From positions 1 to 64,000 of the forward strand of contig NZ_JADGMI010000005.1 of NCBI RefSeq assembly GCF_015234305.1: a DNA stretch of 64,000 bases. Direction: 5' to 3'. Position numbers and translations under genes: made by a program. Origin of the DNA: Superficieibacter sp. 1612_C1. Its GTDB lineage: Bacteria > Pseudomonadota > Gammaproteobacteria > Enterobacterales > Enterobacteriaceae. The notes beneath the pieces were generated by a model. The model worked only from the letters and a program-made list of their open reading frames with translations, had not been told where the DNA came from and made no database searches. Below are positions 57,061 to 64,000 of this stretch, piece after piece; positions within the stretch are counted from its first letter, which is position 1; every line of letters starts with the position of its first letter.

Positions 57061-59253
57061 TTAGAAGCGGAAAGTCGCGGTGGCAACCACCTGACGCTCT
57101 GCGCCCCAGAAACAGCCGTAAGTCTGGAAGCAGCTGGCGACATATTCACGATCCAGCACGTTGTTGACGTTAACCGCCACGCTGGAACCCGCCATGCCGA
57201 AGCGACCCAGATCGTATTTCACCACCGCATCCATCACGGCGGCGCTGCCGACTTTGAAGGTATTTGCCGGATCGCCATAGCTGGAGCCGATAAAGCGACC
57301 GCCAGTACCCAACGTCAGGCCGGAGAGCGCCCCTTCGTTGAAGGTATAATCGCCCCACAGCGACGCCATATGCTTAGGCACCTGCTCCGGGGTATGGCCT
57401 TTCAGCGAGGTATCTTTGGTATATTCCGCATCGGTATAGGTATATGACGCGGTCATATTAATATTGGCATTCAGCGCCGCTTTGGCTTCCAGCTCCACGC
57501 CGCGCGCGCGAATTTCACCGGCCGGAACTTGTCCCAGCGGATTATTCGGATCGGCAGTCAGGTTGTTGGTTTTGGTCAGCTGATACAGCGCACCGGTAAC
57601 GACGACCGGCATGTCTTTCGGTACGTATTTCACGCCCGCTTCATACTGCTCGCCTTTTGACGGCTCGTAGGAAACACGCGGCACGCTCCACAGATCGAAG
57701 GCGCTCGGCTCGAATGACTGGCTGTAGCTGAAGTACGGCGTGATCCCGTTATCAAACAGGTAGTTAATACCGCCGCGCCAGGTGAACTGATGGTCGTTAC
57801 GTTCAATGTAGCCTTCAGTCGGCGTGGTGGAGTTCTGGCGTACCGTGGTCGCCTGCTGAGACCAGTCGTAGCGACCGCCAAGCGTCAGCACCCACTTATC
57901 CCACTCCGCCTGATCCTGCACGTAAATCCCGGTCTGCTTGCTTTCGTTCATCTGATACGGTTCGGTACCGCCGAAAGCAAAATATTGCGGGCTGTAATCG
58001 TTATAAAGATCGATGGACGGCGCGCTGCCGAAGGTGGCGTCAATATCATTGCGCATGCGCATAAAATCCACACCAGTCAACAACGTGTGATCGACCGCGC
58101 CGGTGGCGAATTTGCTTTCCAGCTGGGTATCGACGCTGAAGTTTTGCAGACGTTCATCATCCACCACCGTCCCGCGGTTCAGGGTATGACCATCCGCCGC
58201 GATCCCCGTGCCGTAGGCGCTTTTCTGCGAGGTTTTCATTTCAGCAAAACGCAGGTTCTGGCGCACGGTGAAGGTGTCGTCAAAGCCATGTTCGAAGCTG
58301 TAACCCACCATTTTCTCATTGCGGGAATAGGTGTTGTTCGACGCGCCTTCGTTAAAATCAGTCGGTAAACGCTTTCCGTTAGGGAGGGGTTCGACCGTCC
58401 CTTCCTTTGGCAGCCAGCCGTAATAACCGGTTTCCGGCTCGTTCTGGAAATAGGACAGGAAAGTGAAGTTCGTTTTTTCATCCGGTCGCCATGAGAACGA
58501 CGGCGCGATGGCATAGCGCTGTGATTCCGAGCTTTGCTGCTGCCCATTGGCCGAATGGGCCACCCCGGTCAGGCGGTAAGAGTACACGCCATCATCATCC
58601 AGCGCGTCGCTGAAATCAAAGCCGGTCTGAAACAAACTGTCTGTTCCCACCTGGAACTGCACCTCTTTCAGCGGCTCAGTGGTCGGGCGTTTGCTGACCA
58701 TCGAGATAATGCCGCCAGGGTTGCTTTTACCGTAAAGCACGGAGGTCGGTCCGCGCATCAACTCAACGCGTTCGAGCATGTACGGGTCGATCACCGCATC
58801 GTTATAGAAGTTGCCCTGCAACTTCAGGCCGTCAAGGTAGTTATTCTGGTTCAGGCCAACCGAGGAAAAACCACGGATGATCACGAAGTCATAGGTATTG
58901 GATGCGCCACGGCTGCTGACCGTCACACCAGGCGTATAGCCCAGCGCTTCTTTCACTGACTGAAACTGGTGCATTTCCATCTCTTCGCTGGTTACGACAG
59001 AAACAGACTGCGGCGTTTTTTCGATCGGCGTATCAGTTTTAGTAGCGGTCGCCGAGTGCTTCGCGGCGATGGTCGCCGCCGGACCCCACGCGCTTTCCTG
59101 CGCGGCAGGCGCTGCGGTTACGGTAATGGTTTCTTCTTTTTTCGGTTCAACCGCCGCCTGTGCATAAACAGACATGCCGCTAACCGCTGTGGCTACCATA
59201 ACTGCGATTTTACGCAGCGAGGAGTTTGGCTGAGCAGTTTTATGACGCGCCAT
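57061..59253 (-). CDS. fhuA: TonB-dependent ferrichrome receptor FhuA
   Basis: Outer-membrane importer of ferrichrome and, in E. coli, receptor for phages T1, T5 and phi80 and colicin M. The 730-residue precursor has a signal peptide (1-33), TonB box ETITVTA (41-47), a plug domain (about 45-195) and a 22-strand barrel ending VATATFRF. The late cysteine pair VASCFQTYGCFWG is kept. Compared with E. coli FhuA as I recall it, the protein is 17 residues shorter. The difference lies in surface loop L4 (about 341-368), where the E. coli cysteine-bridged loop is replaced by a short segment. ATG 59253 gives MARHKTAQPN. Confidence 0.96.
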   Translation of the reverse strand: MARHKTAQPNSSLRKIAVMVATAVSGMSVYAQAAVEPKKEETITVTAAPAAQESAWGPAATIAAKHSATATKTDTPIEKTPQSVSVVTSEEMEMHQFQSVKEALGYTPGVTVSSRGASNTYDFVIIRGFSSVGLNQNNYLDGLKLQGNFYNDAVIDPYMLERVELMRGPTSVLYGKSNPGGIISMVSKRPTTEPLKEVQFQVGTDSLFQTGFDFSDALDDDGVYSYRLTGVAHSANGQQQSSESQRYAIAPSFSWRPDEKTNFTFLSYFQNEPETGYYGWLPKEGTVEPLPNGKRLPTDFNEGASNNTYSRNEKMVGYSFEHGFDDTFTVRQNLRFAEMKTSQKSAYGTGIAADGHTLNRGTVVDDERLQNFSVDTQLESKFATGAVDHTLLTGVDFMRMRNDIDATFGSAPSIDLYNDYSPQYFAFGGTEPYQMNESKQTGIYVQDQAEWDKWVLTLGGRYDWSQQATTVRQNSTTPTEGYIERNDHQFTWRGGINYLFDNGITPYFSYSQSFEPSAFDLWSVPRVSYEPSKGEQYEAGVKYVPKDMPVVVTGALYQLTKTNNLTADPNNPLGQVPAGEIRARGVELEAKAALNANINMTASYTYTDAEYTKDTSLKGHTPEQVPKHMASLWGDYTFNEGALSGLTLGTGGRFIGSSYGDPANTFKVGSAAVMDAVVKYDLGRFGMAGSSVAVNVNNVLDREYVASCFQTYGCFWGAERQVVATATFRF

Positions 59254-59277
59254 TGGTATATCTCTGATGGAAAGTGA

Positions 59278-59305
59278 ATGATAACGTAAACGAGAATTAT
59301 TATTA
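59278..59305. promoter_or_regulatory. Fur-type operator before fhuA
   Basis: Minus strand reads AATAATAATTCTCGTTTACG then TTATCATT, a series of NATWAT-like units and close to the E. coli fhuA operator. It overlaps the region 25-50 bp before the start codon, fitting iron repression. Confidence 0.78.
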
Positions 59306-59430
59306 TGACGGCAGCATAATATTCGAAACGTTGAACGCATAGCAAGCGATATGCGCCCCTGCTAAAACTAAGGGGATAATAAATAACCAGATGAGTGGTG
59401 TGGCTAACGGATGCGCCTGTAAGACATAAA

Positions 59431-59466
59431 AAAGCCCCCGATTGAGGTTTTCAATCGGGGGCTTTT
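59431..59466 (-). terminator. Terminator of mrcB
   Basis: Minus strand: AAGCCCCCGATTGA / TCAATCGGGGGCTT, perfect 14-bp stem with a 5-base loop, then TTTATG. Very stable. Confidence 0.94.
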
Positions 59467-59478
59467 ACGCATTACGGC

Positions 59479-62025
59479 TCAGTTACTGCCGAACATATCC
59501 TTGATCCAGCCTGCAACGCCGTCGCTCTCTTTTTTCTCCTGCTGAGGCGGCTGCTGTTGTTGCTGCTGTGGCTGCTGCTGTTGCGGCTGCGACGACTGGT
59601 CGAACGGATTGCCCTGTTGCTGCTGTTGCAGCATTTCGCTCTGCTGGCAAAGCGCGTTCGGATCGGACGTCCAGACCGGCAACGCGCGCGCACCGCCGCT
59701 ACAGAGCAGGTTGCCGCCGTCATCCACGCCCATATCCACCACATCTTCTGGCGGCGTCAGCACCAGCGGGATCGGCGACTGATTCGTCAGATAGCGCTGG
59801 TAAATAGACATCGCGCCGCTGGCTCCGTAGAGTTTGGTCGGCTGGTTATTGTCACGTCCTACCCAGGTAATGACCACTTCACGACCGTCGATGCCCGCAA
59901 ACCAGGTATCGACGTTGTTATTGGTGGTCCCGGTTTTACCCGCCAGATGCAGACCCGGATACTTCGCGCCCAGTTGACGACCGGTTCCGCGCTGAACCAC
60001 CTGCTGCATGGTCCACAGCGTCATATACGCTGCCTGCGCCGGTACCGCGCGCTCCGCCTGCGGGAAGCTCTGGTACAGCACTTTACCATCTTCAGAAATG
60101 ACCGAACGCAGCGCCGAAAGCGGTGCGCGGTTGCCGCCGCTGGCGATAGTCTGGAACGCCTGCGCCACTTCAACCGGCGTCAGGTTCAGCGCTCCCAGCA
60201 GCATCGCAGGAACCGGATGCAGCTGATTTTCCGGCACGCCGAGTTTTTTCCAGGTCTCTGTCACGGCAGGCAAGCCGAGCGTCATCCCCAGGTTTACCGT
60301 CGGCACGTTCATCGAACGGGTCAGGGCATCCACCAGCATCACCTGGCCGCTGTCGCTGTAGCGATGATCGTCGTTCTGCGGCGACCACACCTGACCATTC
60401 GGCTGACGCAGCGCCAGCGGCGCATCCGCAATCCAGGTATTCAAACGGAAGCGGTTCGGCTGGCTCAGCGCGGTCAGATAGGTCGCCGGTTTTGCCAGAG
60501 AACCAATCGAACGGCGCGCCTGCATCGCACGGTTATAACCCGCGAACTGAGGTTCGGCCCCGCCGACCATCGCGCGGACTTCGCCGCTAAAGCGGTCCAC
60601 GACGACCATCGCCGTTTCGAGATCGGCAAGCTTACGCTGCTTCTTCAGCGCCGGAATGCCTTCGGTCGCTGCTTTTTCCGCTGCGTCCTGGGCAACCGAG
60701 TCAAAGGTGGTAAAGATCTTCACGCCGGAGAGATCTTTCACCTTATCGCCCAGCTTCGCCTGCAATTCCTGACGCACCAGTTGCATAAAGGCTGGCTGCG
60801 GCGAAATCACCCCGCCGCGCGGCTGCACGCCCAGTGGACGGGCGCTCAGCATGTCATACAGCTCCTGGTCGATGATTTTCTGCTGTTGAAGCAGACGCAG
60901 CACCAGGTTACGCCGCTCCAGCGCCAGTTTCGGGTTACGCCACGGATTGTAGATCGACGCGCCCTTCACCATACCGACCAATAACGCCTGCTGATCGAGA
61001 CTCAGTTCCTCCACCGGACGGCCAAAGTAGTACAGGCTCGCCAGCGGGAATCCGCGGATCTCATTGTCGCCGCTCTGACCGAGGTAAACTTCGTTCATGT
61101 ACAGCTCAAGAATGCGATCTTTGCTGTAGCGCGCATCCATCAGTAGCGCCATGTACGCTTCATTCGCCTTACGCACGTAGGAGCGCTCACTGGATAGGAA
61201 CAGATTCTTCACCAGCTGTTGCGTCAGCGTACTCGCGCCCTGAACGGTGCGCCCGGCGGTGAGGTTCGCCAGCACCGCTCGGCCGATGGAATACAGGCTC
61301 ACGCCGTCGTGCTCGTAGAAGTGACGGTCTTCGGTTGCCAGCAGGGTATCCACCAGCAGATCCGGGAAGCCGTTACGCGCCACGAACAGGCGCTGCTCGC
61401 CGTTTGGCGACGAAAGCATGGTGATCAGGCGCGGATCGAGACGGAAGAAGCCGAACTGCCGATGGTTCTCCATGTTCTCAATGCTTTCAAGGTGATCGCC
61501 ATCAAAGGTCAGACGCGCGCGCACCTGTCCTTCTTTACTATCCGGGAAGTCGAACGGACGGCGGATCATCTCAATGCTATTCGCCTGCACGGTAAATTCG
61601 CCGGGCCGTGTCATTGCGGTGACCTGGCGGTACTGTGTCGCCGTCAGCAGCTTGACCATCTCATTCTTGCTGATGGCCATGTCCGGCTCAAGGTTAACCA
61701 TCCGGCCATAGACCGCCGCGGGCAGTTGCCAGACTTTACCGTCGATACGACTGCGGATCTTCTGATCGAGATAGACGCCGTAAATGGCAAACAGCACCAC
61801 AAAGACGATAAATATTTTCAGCAGCAGCCACAGCCAGCCGCGTTTACCGCGCCGCTTACGTCCGCCGCCGCCGTTGCCTTTACTCCGGGTTTTACGCGGT
61901 GGCGGCACGTCATCCTCGTCGTCTTCATAATCGTCGTCATACTGCCGACGGCGAGTCACTTTTTGTTTTACCGGACGCGCAGGTCTTCCTTTGCGTCCAA
62001 TTGGTTCGCGGTCATTCCCCGCCAT
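59479..62025 (-). CDS. mrcB: Penicillin-binding protein 1B
   Basis: Bifunctional glycosyltransferase/transpeptidase for septal and side-wall peptidoglycan, activated by LpoB. The 848-residue protein has a cytoplasmic Lys/Arg-rich tail (1-60) and one transmembrane helix (about 63-87). A UB2H domain and a GT51 domain with the catalytic glutamate in [12 protein letters not shown] follow, then a transpeptidase domain with SxxK (SLAK), SMN and KTGT. A Gln/Pro-rich stretch lies before the C-terminal [15 protein letters not shown] 62025 gives [10 protein letters not shown], as in E. coli. Confidence 0.97.
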   Translation of the reverse strand: MAGNDREPIGRKGRPARPVKQKVTRRRQYDDDYEDDEDDVPPPRKTRSKGNGGGGRKRRGKRGWLWLLLKIFIVFVVLFAIYGVYLDQKIRSRIDGKVWQLPAAVYGRMVNLEPDMAISKNEMVKLLTATQYRQVTAMTRPGEFTVQANSIEMIRRPFDFPDSKEGQVRARLTFDGDHLESIENMENHRQFGFFRLDPRLITMLSSPNGEQRLFVARNGFPDLLVDTLLATEDRHFYEHDGVSLYSIGRAVLANLTAGRTVQGASTLTQQLVKNLFLSSERSYVRKANEAYMALLMDARYSKDRILELYMNEVYLGQSGDNEIRGFPLASLYYFGRPVEELSLDQQALLVGMVKGASIYNPWRNPKLALERRNLVLRLLQQQKIIDQELYDMLSARPLGVQPRGGVISPQPAFMQLVRQELQAKLGDKVKDLSGVKIFTTFDSVAQDAAEKAATEGIPALKKQRKLADLETAMVVVDRFSGEVRAMVGGAEPQFAGYNRAMQARRSIGSLAKPATYLTALSQPNRFRLNTWIADAPLALRQPNGQVWSPQNDDHRYSDSGQVMLVDALTRSMNVPTVNLGMTLGLPAVTETWKKLGVPENQLHPVPAMLLGALNLTPVEVAQAFQTIASGGNRAPLSALRSVISEDGKVLYQSFPQAERAVPAQAAYMTLWTMQQVVQRGTGRQLGAKYPGLHLAGKTGTTNNNVDTWFAGIDGREVVITWVGRDNNQPTKLYGASGAMSIYQRYLTNQSPIPLVLTPPEDVVDMGVDDGGNLLCSGGARALPVWTSDPNALCQQSEMLQQQQQGNPFDQSSQPQQQQPQQQQQQPPQQEKKESDGVAGWIKDMFGSN

Positions 62026-62145
62026 GCTTTCTCTCCGCAAATTTCAGGCGCAATGCCTGATTCTCAGTTCTTCATCCCGCAGGAAAAAGAAGAAATCTCT
62101 CAAATGTCGTTTTTGCCGGGTGGGTGAACTCAACGCCACCCATTT

Positions 62146-62177
62146 TGTAGGCCCGGTAAGCGCAGCGCCACCGGGCA
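62146..62177. repeat. REP element between mrcB and hrpB
   Basis: A 32-base REP (TGTAGGCCCGGTAAGCGC, AGCGCCACCGGGCA) that is the exact reverse complement of 53168-53199. It lies in the 160-bp gap between mrcB and hrpB. A smaller TGGGTG...CACCCA hairpin precedes it. Confidence 0.88.
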
Positions 62178-62187
62178 TTAACCCCAC

Positions 62188-64000
62188 CTACGAGTACTTT
62201 TTGACGCGCCGCGTCGGAGCCGTATTCGCCGGATCGTCAGGCCAGACGTGTTTCGGGTAGCGCCCCTTCATCTCTTTTTGTACCTCACGGTACGCGCCCT
62301 GCCAGAACGCGCTTAAATCTCGCGTGATCTGCAACGGACGCTGAGCGGGAGATAATAGTTCAAGAACCAGAGGAATGCGCCCCCCGGCAATCGTCGGCGT
62401 GCTGGCCTCGCCAAACATCTCCTGCATCCGCACCGCCAGCGCCGGGGGATTATCTTCATGATAGCGAATGGCGATCCGGCTTCCCGTCGGCACAGTGTAA
62501 TGCTCCGGCAGCTCACTATCCAGCCGTTGTCGGGTCGACCAGTCCAGCAGGTTGCGCAGCGCCTGGGCCACATTCAGCGCCTTCAACGCGCGCAGAGAAT
62601 GCACGCCGGTCATTTCCGGCAGCAGCCACGTCTCCAGCGTCGCCAGTAGCGTGACGTCGTCCACCGCGGGCCAGTCGTACTCCGGCAGCCACATCGCAGC
62701 ACAGTGTAACCGCAAACGCAATTGTTCTGCCTGCGGCGTCCAGTTTAATACATTCAGTCCTTTATCGCGGATACCGTTAAGCATCGCCTGATGCAGTTCC
62801 GCCTCAGACGGTTTCGCCAGCGATCGGACATTAAGCGTCAGCCCACCGATTTGCGTGCGTCGCAGCGCCTTCAACGTCCCCTGAGCATCATCCCACTCCA
62901 CCGTATCAGACTGCTGCAACAGCGTCGGACAGTCGGCGATAAATTTATCGATATCCAGCGGCAGCGCCAGCAGAATGCGTGCATCTGGCGAGGCGCTGCC
63001 CTGCAACAGCAGCGGCGCTATCAGCCATTCGTGGCGGTTCATCGCGTCATCAGCGTCCAGCATCGCACCCATGCCGTTCGCCAGTTGATAGCGGCCATCC
63101 TGCCCGCGACGACGGGCGATCCGGTCGGCAAATCCTTTCGCCAGCAGCGGCGCAAGGCGATCGGCATCCGGCTGACCGCCTTTGCTGCCCAGCCGTTTAC
63201 ACAACTGTTGGCTGCGCTGCCGCCAGTGCGGTTGAGGGCGTGAGAAGGCGACGTTGATATCGGCGATACCGCCGCGCGGCGGCTCTTCCAGAATGGCCGC
63301 CAGCGTGGCCGCGCTGGCAATGCCATCGTCATTTTCCGCCGCCACCAGCATCGCCGCCAGCCGGGGGTCGCTACCGAGCGCCGCCATGCGCTGCCCGCTC
63401 AAAGTCAGGCGCTCGCCCTCCAGCACGCCCAGTTGCGAGAGTAAATCACGGGCCGCATTGAGGTTAACAGCGGGAGGCCGATCCAGCCATGTGAGCTGGT
63501 CAACGTCCGTACAGCCCCACTGCAATAGCTCCATCAGCAGGCCGGACAGATCGCTGTGCAGGATCTCCGCCTCCCCCTGCGCCGCCGCGCGATCCGCCTG
63601 CTCTTTACTGATGAGATGCAGGCATATCCCCGGCTCCAGACGCCCCGCACGCCCGGCGCGCTGGGTCATCGACGCCTGGCTGACGCGCTGAGTGATGAGT
63701 CGCGTCAGGCCGGTACGTGGGTCAAAACGGGCAACGCGCTCCTGGGCGCAGTCCACCACCAGTCGGATGCCTTCGATAGTCAGACTGGTTTCGGCGATAT
63801 TGGTCGCCAGGACCACCTTCCGTTTACCCGTCGGCGCGGGAAGGATCGCCTTTCGCTGTTCTGAGAGCGGCAGCGCGCCGTACAGCGGGCAAAGCAGCAC
63901 ATCGCTGGAGACACGTTCCGCCAGCTGTTCCTGAACGCGCAGGATCTCCCCCACGCCCGGCAGAAACAGTAACATTGAGCCGGTTTCCGCCCGCAACAGC
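62188..64000 (-). CDS. hrpB: ATP-dependent helicase HrpB (3' part; start beyond the window)
   Basis: DEAH-family RNA helicase of uncertain role. The 604 codons visible begin within the second helicase domain (LLFLPGVGEI...), with motif VI QRAGRAGR and the ratchet and OB regions, ending TRRVKKYS. The open frame continues past the right edge; about the first 205 residues, with Walker A and the DEAH box, lie outside. An in-frame TTG near 63996 is internal. Confidence 0.95.
   Translation of the reverse strand, partial: LLRAETGSMLLFLPGVGEILRVQEQLAERVSSDVLLCPLYGALPLSEQRKAILPAPTGKRKVVLATNIAETSLTIEGIRLVVDCAQERVARFDPRTGLTRLITQRVSQASMTQRAGRAGRLEPGICLHLISKEQADRAAAQGEAEILHSDLSGLLMELLQWGCTDVDQLTWLDRPPAVNLNAARDLLSQLGVLEGERLTLSGQRMAALGSDPRLAAMLVAAENDDGIASAATLAAILEEPPRGGIADINVAFSRPQPHWRQRSQQLCKRLGSKGGQPDADRLAPLLAKGFADRIARRRGQDGRYQLANGMGAMLDADDAMNRHEWLIAPLLLQGSASPDARILLALPLDIDKFIADCPTLLQQSDTVEWDDAQGTLKALRRTQIGGLTLNVRSLAKPSEAELHQAMLNGIRDKGLNVLNWTPQAEQLRLRLHCAAMWLPEYDWPAVDDVTLLATLETWLLPEMTGVHSLRALKALNVAQALRNLLDWSTRQRLDSELPEHYTVPTGSRIAIRYHEDNPPALAVRMQEMFGEASTPTIAGGRIPLVLELLSPAQRPLQITRDLSAFWQGAYREVQKEMKGRYPKHVWPDDPANTAPTRRVKKYS

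Noticed and set aside
59557-60984. 475-codon open frame on the plus strand opposite mrcB
   Set aside because: His/Arg/Gln-rich shadow of PBP1b; no family or ribosome site.

Overview
The window is chromosomal DNA of a member of the Enterobacteriaceae close to Escherichia, Salmonella and Citrobacter. Nearly every protein reads as a close relative of an E. coli K-12 protein, and gene order follows the E. coli stretch from hrpB to the rrnH operon, here in reverse. The GH19 chitinase gene between ldcC and accA, the loss of most of nlpE and the enhancin-like gene beside cdaR are unlike E. coli K-12. They point to another genus, perhaps Citrobacter-like, but genus cannot be settled from this sequence alone.

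Layout. 1-356: leader and tandem promoters of an rRNA operon read leftwards out of the window (16S itself lies outside). 357-4853: gmhB, the methionine importer metNIQ behind three met boxes, rcsF and trmO. 4965-10269: proS, a remnant of nlpE, arfB-yaeQ, yaeP-rof, tilS and yaeR. 10328-14315: ldcC and a secreted multidomain chitinase. 14480-32077: the conserved envelope and macromolecular-synthesis block, all on the minus strand (pyrH-frr-dxr-uppS-cdsA-rseP-bamA-skp-lpxD-fabZ-lpxA-lpxB-rnhB-dnaE-accA). 32224-39835: tsf and rpsB with its autoregulatory leader, then map, glnD, dapD, a broken yaeI and yaeH on the plus strand. 40052-43012: a 986-residue M60/enhancin-like metalloprotease. 43203-51711: cdaR, degP, dgt, mtnN-btuF, yadS, erpA, clcA. 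51880-64000: hemL, the ferrichrome system fhuA-fhuC-fhuD-fhuB, mrcB and the 3' three quarters of hrpB.

How the genes work together. The long minus-strand block couples phospholipid precursor (cdsA), lipid A (lpxA, lpxB, lpxD), fatty acid (fabZ, accA), undecaprenyl (dxr, uppS) and outer-membrane protein assembly (bamA, skp) with stress control (rseP) and replication (dnaE, rnhB). rcsF and degP, elsewhere in the window, belong to the same envelope-surveillance theme. nlpE, whose product feeds surface and lipoprotein signals to Cpx, survives only as a 3' scrap. fhuA, fhuB, fhuC and fhuD form one import route for hydroxamate siderophores under a Fur-type site.

The least ordinary parts are the unsecreted-looking M60 protease with three C-terminal repeats, the chitinase, the nlpE and yaeI deletions, a 17-residue shortening of the FhuA loop that phages use in E. 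coli, and an unexplained 240-base segment between yaeI and yaeH. I did not find a defence system, CRISPR array, insertion sequence, prophage or tRNA gene.
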